From: Acanthaster planci
Lineage: Eukaryota; Echinodermata; Asteroidea; Valvatida; Acanthasteridae
Assembly: GCF_001949145.1 (NCBI RefSeq)
Contig: NW_019091358.1
Span: 3,845,003 to 3,871,478 of the forward strand
Direction of reading: 5' to 3'
DNA length: 26,476 nucleotides
Shown: positions 6,601 through 15,713 of the stretch, piece by piece
How the letters are laid out: the number at the start of each line of letters is the position of its first letter
Numbering within the stretch: position 1 is the stretch's first letter
Made by a program: the position numbers and the translations under genes
The notes under the pieces: generated by a model
The model's database searches: none
The model's input: only the letters and a program-made list of their open reading frames with translations
Told to the model about the DNA's origin: nothing

Positions 6601-9195
6601 TGCAGGGTCACTGATAGTTATCTCGGGTTCAAATTTTGTGTGGATTTCATTAGTTTGGAACAAATACCAGAGTTGGTGAGAGCTCCATACATTGAATTTG
6701 AATCCCCCAGTTCTGCATTTCTTGTTTCTCCAGCTTGTCCCGTCTGCAGTGATAGCCTCCCGAGTGGATTCGAACAAAAATTCTGTGCTGCAAATTACGG
6801 TGAGTTAAGTGGTGCTAATTAGTTCCTGAAAATTTGTGACGGGTGATTTTTGGGAAAAAAAAAAACTCACTTAAAATGATGCATGTTTTTTCTCTCTTTT
6901 GGAAGAAGACTCAAAAATTTATTTGTATTGGAGGCCAACACACAGGTTTTAAAATAACTAGTGCATTGCTTAACGGTCGGGTCATATATTGTTTTTATTT
7001 TCAAGGAAATGCTGATTGGTTGGCAAAATTATCAAGAAAGATACAATTAAGTCACCTGTGAAAGTTTCAGCTCCATACAGTTCCTACTTCTTGAGTAAAC
7101 AGTAAACTGTCGTGGTATTTTCCACAAAAACATCAAGTCCATTCACGATTAGCAAGACAAACAAGAAATGTGGCTGTAATCGTAATAGCACCATCTGGGT
7201 CATAACGGTTGCCAACTGCATGCTGGCCATGATTCCGAATTGGTTTTCACAAGCGCCCGACTTCAGTCAGTGTGTAATCCGGCAAGCTTGCCACAGAGCT
7301 TTTTATATAACAAAGTTATTATAATGAGTCTGCAGTGGGTAGAAGCTCACAGGAACAGCTCTATGGTTGATGTCTGAATACGTCATAGAGTTATGTAACT
7401 CTATGGAGTACACAGGCAGTACACATTAAATCAAACACGAAATAACTATAGGTGCTTAGAAAGACAACGTATCGACTGGCAACAGTGTACCAGAAACATT
7501 TATGGGGCTAGATTTACGGAAAAAGCGAGTATTTAAATTGTTTTTACAGTTTCAAGTTGGTATAGTTTGGAAGAAATATAACTCCAGGGGTGTAAAATAT
7601 CTGCTATTAGTATTAAGTGGATCTCCGTTGTTTTCTTGCACATGCGGGACTGACCAGTCGGGAGAGCTGTGTATTTTGCAGGCTAAGTATGTACATGTAC
7701 AAAAATGTACAGTACAATCTCTACTGACATGTACTGTACATCCTGCAACATGGTGTATGCCTACACATCGGCGCAGAGCTGTGTAAACAGCATCCTTGGA
7801 CCATCAGGTTATTTTGTGCTGTGATTGGCTGGCAATGAAATATAAATATTCATATATGTCAGACTTGTTGAAGGAGTTGTAGACTTGTTGCAGCCGTTTC
7901 TGCATGAGCAGAAGTACAAGCTCCACTGTACTTCTGCTCACGTGTGAACCTGTGTGTTGTGCATGGCCTTTGGTAGCAAATTCTGCTCCGTGGGTATGTC
8001 CTGGGGCGTTGAAATGAAGAGGTTACAGTAAGAAATGTACTGTTCATATGATTCTAGCAAAACAGTATCTGTGGCATTTGGCTGTAAAATGTCAACAAAA
8101 GTGGAATTCTTGTTCAAAAAAAGTACGGCGAATGACCTTCACGTCCATCTGTTAAAGAAGGTCAATTATACGATTATTTTCCCCCAATACAGTCTATGGG
8201 GCCAAGAAGAGAGGCGACGGTATGCTCCGTATCCTGATTGAGCTCAGACAAAGGGAGAACAGGGTAACGGAGACCCGCTACATTAGCCCCATCATCAATC
8301 CACAGTGTGTTTGTGATGAATTCACATACGGTAAGGCAAACTATGTGGGGTCCCTTCATGCACAGTACAAGATTTTCTTGTACAAGAAATGTGCTGATGA
8401 CCACTCTTATGTTGCTTGCTATTTCTGTGGCCAGCAAACAGTTTGCAGAAATGTAATCCCTGAATGGTTAGCAGACTTTACCTCAATATGTCTTTGCTCC
8501 AGTGTACTTTTTATAAAGTGTTGTATTATCATTGAACATACACATGTAGTTGTAGTGTTTAGTTCGTGTTTTGATAGCTGTTGCAAGATTTTTTTACACT
8601 TCATGAACTGTTCTTTTTGCATTTGGACTGATGGTCAGCTAAAGAGTCACCTAGCCACTAATAGGAAAAATATCACTGTGGCATAGAAAAAAACATTCCC
8701 GATGATGAAATGATTCGTACTGTTTTCATGGACTGGAATTGTGACATCAAAATGCCTCAATGAGTCCATGAAGGAAATAGACTCCGACTTGAAGAGGGTA
8801 TTAACTTAATTGAATTTTATTTAAAAAAATAAATAAATAACCAACCTGATTTCAACAGGATGGCTTGCACACCGGTAGCAACTGTCCAGTTGCTTGTCCA
8901 GTCTTGAAAAAAAGCAAATGGGATCTACATATGCTTATTGTGACTGTCTGGCTCCCAGACCATCTAAACATCTCATCTCACCCAATCATTTAAAAGCACC
9001 CATTGTGGCATCAATATTTTACTCTTATAAATAGGAGATCGCATCTTGATAGTAACAACAATGGAAAAGGTGGAGATTGAGCGTTTGCGACGCAGGACGA
9101 TAGAGACTGTAGATCTGGGCGGAGCTTACATCGTTCCTCTGAAGGGGAGCACGAAGGACCAGCTAAACGATGCCCGCTCCGCTGGCTGCCCGTAA
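505..9195 (+). CDS. Secreted EGF-like / Thr-Pro linker / netrin-like (NTR) domain protein, 3' part of gene
   Basis: Gene-level entry; exons are listed separately. Joined exons: 505-609, 1260-1385, 2089-2151, 2663-2788, 3124-3186, 3413-3538, 5970-6095, 6734-6799, 8193-8330, 9035-9195. Every internal exon starts and ends in phase 1 and each junction joins in frame. The order is linker, EGF, linker, EGF, linker, EGF, calcium-binding EGF, NTR domain, stop. The NTR part carries six cysteines in the family pattern: CPVC, FC, CVC and a final GC, ending two codons before TAA. EGF modules and NTR domains are extracellular, so a secreted or matrix protein is inferred; the signal peptide and N-terminus lie left of the window. 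NTR domains occur in netrins, sFRPs, TIMPs and complement C3-C5, where they bind proteases, heparin or other ligands. Its specific function is unknown. I do not recognise a named vertebrate protein with this order. Confidence 0.75.
1260..1385 (+). CDS. EGF-like module exon 1 of the EGF/NTR gene
   Basis: A 126-base phase 1-1 exon between a CCCAG acceptor and a GTGAGT donor. It encodes one six-cysteine EGF-like module: C-x6-C-x4-C-x12-C-x-C then GY and a last Cys, with CGNGVC and CDCDPGYTDE as landmarks. It lacks the N-terminal DxDE calcium-binding motif of the later EGF exon. It is nearly identical to the exon at 2663-2788. Confidence 0.8.
2089..2151 (+). CDS. Thr/Pro linker exon 2 of the EGF/NTR gene
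   Basis: A 63-base phase 1-1 exon after TTGACAG and before GTGATT. It encodes a short Thr/Pro run (TTTPMPTTPTPPP) ending in TTEAA. The exon and its flanking introns match 3124-3186 and its surroundings closely, so the two are tandem copies. Confidence 0.7.
2332..2498. mobile_element. MITE-like insertion, about 167 bp, with ~24-bp terminal inverted repeats
   Basis: The left end, AATTAGACGCCATAACTGCG followed by GTGG, is the reverse complement of the right end at 2475-2498 with about one mismatch. The interior has no open reading frame of note. The paralogous intron near 3374-3390 has the same flanking sequence (TATTTGCATTTTG on the left, ATTCAAATAT on the right) without this block, so the insertion postdates the tandem duplication of this gene segment, or was lost from the other copy. 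Confidence 0.7.
2557..2590 (+). pseudogene. Relic 5' end of an EGF exon
   Basis: TTGGTGCAG followed by a stretch that reads VQYCMLNLGLL matches the acceptor and first ~30 bases of the EGF exon at 3413-3538 (VQYCTLNPGVC). The match extends upstream into the intron but stops after ~30 exon bases; no remaining EGF cysteines or donor follow. It sits 75 bases before the intact EGF exon at 2663 and appears to be a truncated duplicate. Confidence 0.55.
2663..2788 (+). CDS. EGF-like module exon 2 of the EGF/NTR gene
   Basis: A 126-base phase 1-1 exon after TCCTAG, before GTGAGT. By eye it differs from the exon at 1260-1385 at only four bases, one of them changing the protein (Thr to Ser at the second codon). 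It encodes the same six-cysteine EGF module. The first ~75 bases of the following intron are also alignable with the intron after the first copy but with more changes and small indels. Confidence 0.8.
3124..3186 (+). CDS. Thr/Pro linker exon 3 of the EGF/NTR gene
   Basis: A 63-base phase 1-1 exon after CTCGACAG, before GTAATT. It encodes Ala-Leu then Thr/Pro repeats (TTTPMPTTPTTTPTTTEAA). It is the tandem partner of 2089-2151; the downstream introns share a GGAATCGGAGACAA block. Confidence 0.7.
3413..3538 (+). CDS. EGF-like module exon 3 of the EGF/NTR gene
   Basis: Chosen to start after GGTGCAG (3412), because this gives the same 126-base length and 1-1 phase as its sister exons; an earlier AG at 3374 is a possible alternative. 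It encodes a six-cysteine EGF module with the landmarks YCTLNPGVCGSGVC and RCDCDLGYEE, ends in TCV and is followed by GTAAGC. It belongs to the same subfamily as EGF exons 1 and 2 but is clearly more diverged. Confidence 0.75.
4005..4159. mobile_element. Fold-back element, ~155 bp, nearly full-length palindrome
   Basis: The two ~70-base arms (about 4005-4075 and 4089-4159) are imperfect reverse complements. Shared blocks include TTCACAATAG at the ends, GCGTTGGCCAATCACA inside and TTGTCGACC next to a short loop. Because of this, both strands carry similar-looking open frames, which are artefacts. Typical of a fold-back MITE within the long intron between EGF exons 3 and 4. Confidence 0.7.
4233..4477. 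mobile_element. MITE with ~50-bp terminal inverted repeats and TTA target duplication
   Basis: The ends are GGGGAGAATTCCT and its complement AGGAATTCTCCCC. The inverted similarity continues for about 50 bases with GGCGGTAA and CGAGGTTGA blocks. TTA lies immediately outside both ends. A 3-bp TTA duplication with G-rich termini fits PIF/Harbinger-derived MITEs; that assignment is an inference. No transposase reading frame. Confidence 0.65.
5078..5205. repeat. Imperfect minisatellite (TTTTGGAGGATTGAGGAGAA type)
   Basis: Several degenerate head-to-tail copies of a purine-rich unit resembling TTTTGGAGGATTGAGGAGAA, then TGGTGT, with spacing varying between ~25 and ~45 bases. A related single unit occurs near 5388-5407. 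Strand-asymmetric purine content. Intronic; the antisense open frame over it is a product of the repeat. Confidence 0.6.
5970..6095 (+). CDS. Calcium-binding EGF-like module exon of the EGF/NTR gene
   Basis: A 126-base phase 1-1 exon between a CTTACAG acceptor and a GTAAGA donor. It begins DVDEC, the calcium-ligand motif of cbEGF modules, and contains CVNFPSTYEC, which fits the C-x-[DN]-x4-[FY]-x-C consensus for Asp/Asn beta-hydroxylation. Six cysteines are present (CTYAESC, VC, CNC, NC). It is the last EGF before the NTR domain and probably rigidifies that junction when calcium is bound. Confidence 0.85.
6428..6551. mobile_element. MITE-like element with ~28-bp terminal inverted repeats
   Basis: AAGGCGGTATTTACTGCGGT (6432-6451) and the following eight bases are the reverse complement of 6521-6548 with about two mismatches. 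A TAATT direct repeat at 6423-6427 and 6552-6556 may be the target duplication. Interior A/T-rich with a T run; non-coding. Intronic, between the cbEGF exon and the first NTR exon. Confidence 0.6.
6734..6799 (+). CDS. NTR domain exon 1 of the EGF/NTR gene
   Basis: A 66-base phase 1-1 exon after TTTCTCCAG, before GTGAGT. It encodes CPVCSDSLPSGF then EQKFCAANY. This is the N-terminal signature of netrin-like domains: a CxxC pair, then a hydrophobic/aromatic helix with FC and an acidic or polar residue before an aromatic residue, as in sFRP and PCOLCE NTR domains. The split last codon becomes Val when joined to the exon at 8193. Confidence 0.75.
6800..8192 (+). other. Intron between NTR exons 1 and 2
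   Basis: No supported exon. Contains an A run near 6857, a 10-bp palindrome CATAGAGTTA/TAACTCTATG at 7384-7405, an ACATGT/GTAC-rich patch at 7690-7745, and a 14-bp perfect hairpin at 7905-7940. Confidence 0.5.
7905..7940. repeat. Perfect 14-bp hairpin with 8-base loop
   Basis: TGAGCAGAAGTACA and its exact reverse complement TGTACTTCTGCTCA are separated by AGCTCCAC. Pairing continues imperfectly outward for a few bases. In the intron between NTR exons 1 and 2. It could be a small fold-back element or a structured RNA; nothing in the sequence decides. Confidence 0.6.
8193..8330 (+). CDS. NTR domain exon 2 of the EGF/NTR gene
   Basis: A 138-base phase 1-1 exon after a pyrimidine tract and CCCCCAATACAG, before GTAAGG. 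It encodes YGAKKRGDGMLRILIELRQR, then a beta-strand-like stretch and PIINPQCVCDEFTY. The CxC near the end corresponds to the CxC of NTR domains that precedes the GxxYL(I/V)-type strand. Joining to the previous exon gives ANYVYGAKK, as expected for the first NTR strand. Confidence 0.7.
9035..9195 (+). CDS. Last coding exon (C-terminal half of NTR domain and stop) of the EGF/NTR gene
   Basis: Starts after TTATAAATAG. The split Gly codon plus DRILIVTTMEKVEIERL gives GDRILIV, matching the G-x-x-Y/I-L-I strand of NTR domains. It ends in YIVPLKGSTKDQL, then SAGCP and TAA (9193-9195). The last Cys is the sixth of the domain. The protein stops two codons later, so the NTR domain is C-terminal, as in netrins, sFRPs and C3-C5. 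Confidence 0.7.
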
Positions 9196-11956
9196 AAAAG
9201 CATGAATCAGACCCAAACTTGAAGACCTGTCAAGTAAATATGCATGTCTTTTTAGAGTGTATGAACTTTGTTAAGTGATGTAGTTACAGAGTCTCTAGAT
9301 TAAGCATTTTTTCCCCCATTTCTGTCACGCGTGCATATTCCTGTCCTTTGTTGTAACAGAACATGAGAGCTGCAACATTCTTTTTGGTAATACACCTTGG
9401 ATTTTAAAAATGCCATCAATCCAGTTGCACTTCCAAAGTGTGCAACATGAAATGGTAGTAATCATGTGATAGCATCTTTTGAGTTTTGCGGAAAAGCTGT
9501 CAAGGTTGCTGTTATTAATGTAACATGTGCAGCTCTTTGGTGTAAGGACCATTAGAACACATCACAGTGTAGCAGTGACCTTTTTCAGTAGACATAAAAA
9601 AACATAAGGGTTGTTTCCTTGAACTGAGTCTACGCTCTTGTTGATGCCCTATGAAACTTGCCAGCGTTGAGTAGCACGAGTAAAATCAAGCTGAGTTCAG
9701 AAGGGAACTTGGGTTCCACAAAGTTTAGCAAAAGAAGCAAAGAAAGATGGGCCCCTTTGGTGTAGAAATACACAACTCGTCAGATTTCAAGTTCACAGAA
9801 GATCGATGTTAAAACCAGTTTTTTCAAACTGTTTGTAGCCATTTTTTGCATTCAACCATTTTGATCAAGTTTGAAGGGGACTTCAGTTGTTGGGCACATT
9901 GAAACTGCCATGACACCGACATGAAATATTTTGGAGTCTCATTGACAAGCTTGCAAGCAGCCTCTAAGCCTCAATATATGCAAAACCTTGCCATGTAACA
10001 TGATCTTGAGACCCTTACTTGACCAAAAATCGTGCTCAGCGTCCAAGAAATGTAAGCTTGGAACAATTGCAAGTACATGTCTTGAGCATTGACTGAATTA
10101 ACAGTGAGACAGGATGACATATTAACGGTGCTAAATCTTTGATCAAGGGTGCTATTTTTATCACAGATATGAATATGCATGCCTGTGCCACAGTTTTCCA
10201 CTTGTTTTATGATATAGACTTTTTAGTGTAAACCAACTGGTATATTTGTAGTATTTTTAAACATTACATTATTGCAGCTGTTATGACTTAATCAACCAAC
10301 CTGCAGCTTGAATCATGTACGTGTATAACCGGATATTTTTAAAGGAAATTTCTCAGACAATGTGTCGAGGAATAACACTGCAGAAACTCTTAAGCTTTTT
10401 TTCCTCAGTGGAAGGACTGTACCTCATTTTAATGTAACATGGAGGCGCTTTTACAGTTTGCTATAATGTTAATGCATGTGATACTTCCCTTCTTTAATTA
10501 ACATAGCAATTGTGAACATGTGCCAATTTGTGTCTTAGATCTAGTTCTGATACGTGTTTGTAACTGTTATGTGACAAGTGGAAAAATTTATTCATTGAGT
10601 TTTTCCATCAGTGTTTTGGACATTCAGGTAAAACAGCTAGAAACAAATAAAGTGACTAATTCCAACCTTGACCTCGTACCTCATTTTACGTTTTTATTAA
10701 ACAAATGTTTACCCAAAAGATCTCTCGAAACTAAGAAATGACAAATGCAATGGATTGGGTACAAAGTACAAAGGTCTCATGAAAGGTGCAATTTCCTATC
10801 AATCATATTCATGTGTATTTGTAACAAAACCTTGACACTGTAACCACTGTGAACAATTTAGGATTTTTAAGGTCATCATATTCTGATTTGCCAAGTGTGG
10901 TTATTTGAAAAGGGGGGGGGATGTTTCCCAATCTATAGTAGTGTCTGCGCACAGAAGAGTTTCAGTCATTATGAAAGCACTCAAATCTCCATTGTTGGGG
11001 GGGCCGGACATGTGAGGGAATTAGATGATTGAGGCATTTTAACAATTCCTGATAGACTGGCTCTTGAGCCTGCCTTGTTGCAGTCGCTCAAATTTTAGGG
11101 AAAAATGCGCTAGCATGGCTCTCTGACAGGCATATTGATCTGCACTGTTCAGGTCAGGGTTGCAAGTGCATAAATAAAAAAAATCTCAAAGACTTTTATC
11201 TTCAATCATTGCCCCTTGAGAAGTCATCTGAAACCCATCAATTTTCTTTTTCCCTCAAATATAGAAAGGATACTTACACTTTGATCTTTGAATCCTTGAA
11301 ACAGGCAATTTCAATATTTTAAGAAATAAACGTTGATGCAAACATTGTGCACTTCTAATGGTCAACAAGGTCTCATGTCCACAAACATGTCCAGCCCTGC
11401 GAGTACATGGACACGTGTAGTCAACAATATTCCTGCAAGGGCAATAACTACATGTACATGTAGGGGACCTTTCACAACAAAAGCTTCCATATTTTGGAGG
11501 AAACTAGGTTACTTTGAGAAACAATTACAATGGCTGCACAGTGCAGCTCATGCGAAGCCATTTCTTTACAGTGTTCTCAAGCACATCAAGATGATTCTGC
11601 TTGCACCTGGTTTGGGGTTTGTGAGGGGGAAATTAACGTGGCATTTCTGAATACTATTCACGTGAATGCTAGATTGTACAAGTTTATATTGTGATGTTTG
11701 TCCTTGTAAGCACTCGTCTGCATGTATAGGCACTTGGATGACATCTATTGGTTGAATTCAGTTCAAATTCTCAGCTGTAGCCCATGAAGTGAAATGCAGT
11801 TTGTTTGAAGAAAACTTCTCCCTTCACGACTCCTGTGTTAACTCACTAGGTAGTGGTCTGGTATGCCACGATCCACACAAAGTACAATATGCAATACCAG
11901 TGTTAGTTGTCTAACCAAGGTGCTTGGAAAAACGTCATCTTGCTCCACACCATACT
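9196..11956. other. Convergent intergenic region / 3' UTRs of the EGF/NTR gene and LSM6
   Basis: No supported coding exon. Both flanking genes end toward it. Candidate polyadenylation signals are AATAAA at 10646-10651 on the plus strand and AATAAA on the minus strand (TTTATT at 10587-10592 and 10693-10698), close enough to imply abutting or overlapping 3' ends. Two G runs lie near 10911-10920 and 10995-11001. Confidence 0.4.
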
Positions 11957-11991
11957 TCAGTATGTTCTCTTTTGCGTGCTGATGTATAAAA
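11957..11991 (-). CDS. LSM6: LSM6 coding exon 3
   Basis: Only 35 bases, too short to stand out alone. Acceptor ATGCAG, then TT completing Val, LYISTQKRTY and TGA at 11959-11957. The LYISTQKR match to the LSm6 C-terminus makes it certain. Confidence 0.93.
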
Positions 11992-12836
11992 CTGCATAAC
12001 AAATAAGACAATGATGCGTTAAATTTTTTTTTTTCTGTTTTTGAATATTTTTGTTAAGTGAAGCTATATTCTAGTTCCCAATCCCACCACTGGAATGGAA
12101 TGCATGGATGGAACAAGTCTCAACCAATCCATCCTTGAAAAAAGTCTTTACAAATGTAATGCATTGTAAAGTGGTAATTTAGAGCACAGTGACTTCACTT
12201 CCAACAGCCGATGGTCCATCCCGGTCTTTTTTGTCCTGGAGTTCGACAATTTTTGTGGCCTACCATTGTTTCCCCTGATGAATGCATCCCCATATTTGTT
12301 TTTCAGTTGACCGTTGACGTACTCCTCCGTTTGTTCCAAGGCTATATTCATGTAACCGTCCAGACAGGCAAGCACACCTAAAAAAAGAAATTGGACCCTG
12401 CATCAAAATGCCAAAGACGTAAAGTTTGACGAAGTTTTGTAGATGATCCTTTTCATCAGTTGAATAACTATTGATGTGGATGGGCCTGACCCAAGTACAG
12501 ACGGGACAATAGACACAGGTTGGATATTAACACAAACATACATGTACTTCATGAAAATTATCATCAGCCTCAATATTTCCAGATCATTCAAAAATCATGA
12601 GGGTTTTTAGACGATTTGCAGGATTGGGGAAGGTAGTGCACTGTACCTATTTCATAAAAAAAGGCTAAGACGTAGTCCTTGAAAGTCAAGTACAATGAAT
12701 AAGCAACAATGCCATGGTAGTCTGGATTATTAAACAGACTGGTACCTCTGTAGTCGACCCCAGAATTGAGTTTGACAACAACTGGTCGACCAATGATCTG
12801 CTTCAGGAAATCACTGGGTGTCTGTTTGCGGCTCAT
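11957..12836 (-). CDS. LSM6: U6 snRNA-associated Sm-like protein LSm6
   Basis: Gene-level entry: exons 12746-12836, 12264-12377 and 11957-11991 splice in frame to 79 residues (human LSm6 has 80). It begins MSRKQTPSDFLKQIIGRPVV and contains the Sm1 fold region with NSGVDYRG and VLACLDGYMNIALEQ, the LSm6-type NGQLKNKYGDAF linker, and the Sm2 motif IRGNNVLYIS. LSm6 is part of the LSm1-7 ring (mRNA decapping and decay, cytoplasm) and the LSm2-8 ring (U6 snRNA 3' end binding, nucleus). The IRGNN motif forms the RNA-binding pocket. The C-terminus is QKRTY rather than the vertebrate QKRRM. The start is the only Met before the conserved RKQTP; a TTCAG acceptor 4 bases upstream suggests a non-coding first exon farther right. 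Identity is very secure. Confidence 0.97.
12264..12377 (-). CDS. LSM6: LSM6 coding exon 2
   Basis: Acceptor TTTTTTTAG at 12378-12379, donor GTAGGC after 12264. It starts with GT, completing the split Gly codon, and then GTG (Val) rather than a start codon. Encodes VLACLDG to IRGNN and one base of the next Val. Confidence 0.95.
12746..12836 (-). CDS. LSM6: LSM6 coding exon 1
   Basis: ATG at 12836-12834; 30 codons plus one base, ending AGA-G before a GTACCA donor. Encodes residues 1-30 up to VDYR. Bases 12842-12841 (TTCAG) could be a 3' splice site for a 5' UTR intron. Confidence 0.95.
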
Positions 12837-13435
12837 TGCTCTGAAGTCCCTTTTCTAGGGATAAGGGTGCTCGGAATGAATCCTATGAAGAAAAGGAGTC
12901 ACAGAAGCAAGATTTACAAATTATAAATAAGTACATGCACAATGTATGCTTTTATTCCCTCAGATTGTCGGTATTTAATTAAGGAATGCGCGTGGATCAG
13001 TCATTGCCATATGCTGCTCTCAACCTTACAAGCAACATCCTAAACTTGGTGGCAGGACAGTGGTTGATTTGGTTTTGTTCTCCATGCAAGACATCGCTGT
13101 AATCCAATGGTACACACATATTTCTCCCCATTGCAGATGATCCACCATCCACTTACGAAAATATCAGTTTGTTAACAACACACAGAGCAACAACAAACTA
13201 ACAAAGAAATTAATGGCCTACAGTTGTCATAAACTGCAGCCATTTGAGCGTGGCTTGTCTTCACATGTACATGTACACATGTGAACCTCATGACTCCGGG
13301 ATGCATCAGTGCTCATGGTTTCAACCTGTTTTTTTCTTCGTGCACAGGACAAACGTATTTAAGCCACCTTACACAGAACTTTTTGTCTGAATCGAGCAGT
13401 GTCTATGGGTACACATCTGCCAAAGAGTCCATGCA

Positions 13436-13585
13436 AAGTTTAGTGGCTGTGACCGCAACGAAACTGTACACTGAACATCATGCTGCTCAGGAAAAAGTCG
13501 TCGGTGCATGTGTGCCAACACAGCATGCTTTCTGTGAATGGTCCGCTAGGCCGGCGCACCATGACGTCATCAACAGGACATTAAC
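13436..13585 (+). repeat. 150-bp dispersed repeat, copy 1
   Basis: Aligned without gaps to the reverse complement of 18061-18210, with 11 substitutions by eye (about 93% identity). Contains GTCCGCTAGGCCGG and the palindrome TGACGTCA (CRE-like). Both copies keep one frame open across the block, but I recognise no protein family; it may be a SINE or transposon fragment. Similarity stops abruptly at both ends. Confidence 0.75.
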
Positions 13586-13729
13586 CTATAATTTAAATCA
13601 GCAAAAGCCTATGGAAGGTACTTGGACCCTACTATCGCCCGACAATGCCCAATTTTAAAAAGGTGATGTGCAAAGTCCCAGTTACTCGGACTAATAAGTC
13701 ACTAGGCCCTACTGGGCAGAGTGGAAATC

Positions 13730-13788
13730 TGCGGGTAGCAACCAATTAAAACAATGCAAAGAACTGTTTTCATTGGTTACAACCCGCC
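13730..13788. repeat. Imperfect inverted repeat / hairpin
   Basis: GCGGGTAGCAACCAATTAAA is the near reverse complement of the right arm ending ATTGGTTACAACCCGC (a few mismatches, ~24-bp arms). The short spacer gives a stem-loop of about 58 bases. Probably a MITE remnant; no target duplication evident. Confidence 0.5.
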
Positions 13789-15479
13789 ATTGTGCAAAAG
13801 TCCGCCCCGACCGCGTCCGTGTATGGAACTTTTCCCCACTTCATTCTACATGTGGCAAATCCCCCCATGTCGTGAGCTAAATATTAATTAATAATTCTTG
13901 GTATTTCCAGCTGCATCAGCCTCAGGCTTTACCGCTTAGGCCAGAATGTAGTGTAGCCTATTGCAGTAGACTGGCCCCCGGTCTGGGGCTACCTATTGCC
14001 ATGCCACATGTTTCCTTCCTCAACTTAGTTTTGCTTATTGTTCAGGGTCAATACTGGAATGCCAGTGAGGTTTTGTGATGGAAACGAGACATTTGATGGA
14101 TTATTTTGTGAGCCAATGATCTTATGTAATCAAATATGCAGCAGCCTTTTTCGAGCAGTGAAAAATTGTTTATTTCCTCTCTTCATGCAAAACAAAATCA
14201 TGATATTCTTGCAATCGGGGTTTTCACAAGAATGTGAAACACATAAATATGAAGCCATTGTTGAACTAAAGGCCACTGTGATAGTCATTAGTCTGCAAAA
14301 GATTTTTAAAGTCAGATTCACTAACTTAAAGATCAGGTTCGCTGTGATTTTATTCTGTCACAGCAATACACTGCTTAACCAAAAGCCTAGTTGATATTCA
14401 AATAGTGTAGAGTTTAGTAGGGTTTAATGGTGTCGATAAAAATCAGTTAAAGATAGGTCAAGAAATGATACTCAAGTTCTTATGACGCTGTTGCATGAAA
14501 TGGCTCAATACGTGTATCTCTTTAAAAAACTTCTGCACTTTTGGCTTTATCGTGTGTGTTATTACAAACGTCCATTGCAAATATATATGTGGGATATATC
14601 TTCAGGAAAACCCCTACAAGAAATACATGTATATTCAACCATGTTCAACCATGTTTTCCTTCCTCCATGATTCAACGGTTTATGTTGTACTCTATGTTGG
14701 CAACACACGGTGTGGCATCTCCATGTGAGACTACGGCATGCACAAGAATCGAACACTTACACTGGCTCTTTTGATCAAAATTCGAAGCCATATTGCAGGA
14801 GGCAGGACCGGATTATGGCTACCCCTGTCATTCGCCACCCCATTCAACCCCATGTACATGTATTAACTTAAATTGATACACCGGCAGTGCTGGGTGAACA
14901 TACATCATGTAGTAATGTAAGTGTGACTGTGATGTATACTCATGGCATGATAATTGCATTGCACTTGCACAGCACAGACAAGTGACAAGCTGTAAAAAAT
15001 TAAGAAAGCTAATACATTAAGTACGCCATAACAAACAAGTAGAAATGTTCCAAAAGTAAAGGCTTCCATTTATAGTAAACAAATGCACGAATTGTGCTTC
15101 ATGAAATAATCAAATGCCGAGTAAAAATGCAAGCAAACAATATCGATACCTCTTCCTCGGCCTTCGCAAGCTTCGGCTTTTACCAAGGATTGAGGGCGCT
15201 ATATAATGTAGCGTGCTTAAGGTTCGCTTGCGGGATTCCAAACGGCGGTTCGTCTAGGAGGGCTTCAGCCGTATTAACTCAAGAAAGTCATACGATTACG
15301 ACTGGTAAGAGAAACAGCGGGTCATCACAGCCCTATTTTCTGTTACTGAAATATAAACTGTTGCTTGAGTTTGAGGAATTTTCACCGGGCTCCATTTTTA
15401 TAAGTTAGTAATCTATTTTCTATAGCCTTTAAAATTAAGTCCAAATTTTCCAAATGGCCCAAAATTTACATGTTACATT

Positions 15480-15713
15480 AACAGAGGGCGCTGTTTTGTC
15501 AACCTTCCTTTTAAGTCACATGCTAAATTTTGGCCAATGGGGATAAGTCTTCATCTTTTCTTCCCTGGACCGGACCAATCAAAAGAGGCGTGAGAAGCGG
15601 CTGGTTCAAATGGTGAAGTTGCAATTTAATTTCGGCATCACATATTGCAGAACGACGTCGACTAAGCGGAGCTCTGGTGGGATCAGAATTTCAAGGAATT
15701 TATCACGCTCAGA
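15480..15713 (+). promoter_or_regulatory. Probable CKS promoter / 5' UTR with two CCAAT boxes and a CHR-like site
   Basis: Upstream of the CKS start codon lie CCAAT at 15534-15538 and 15575-15579 (41 bases apart), and TTCAAA (the reverse complement of the TTTGAA cell-cycle homology region core) at 15605-15610, about 30 bases farther on. NF-Y-bound CCAAT boxes followed by a CHR are the known layout of G2/M cell-cycle promoters in vertebrates. A CTCF-like AACAGAGGGCGC sits at 15480-15491. No TATA box is evident. Presence of the motifs is seen; function is inferred. Confidence 0.45.

Larger units (their letters stand above)
12843..15479. other. LSM6-CKS intergenic region
   Basis: No supported coding exon. 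LSM6 must begin somewhere here, since its coding exon 1 seems to have an upstream 5' UTR intron. Contains one copy of a 150-bp dispersed repeat (13436-13585), a hairpin at 13730-13788 and a CACATGTACATGTACACATGTG-type palindromic patch near 13262-13282. Confidence 0.45.

Noticed and set aside
8222-8686. 154-codon plus-strand open frame treated as one gene
   Set aside because: Only its first part (to 8330) is the NTR exon; a GTAAGG donor follows and the remaining Cys/Phe-rich translation is intron read-through.
12148-12263. C-terminal extension of LSm6 beyond IRGNN (GRPQKLSN...)
   Set aside because: GTAGGC after IRGNN is the donor; the conserved LYISTQKR end is found in the small exon at 11957-11991.
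13281-13658. 125-codon open frame
   Set aside because: The only notable part is the 150-bp repeat; the rest is unlike protein and has no splice support. Kept only as a repeat.
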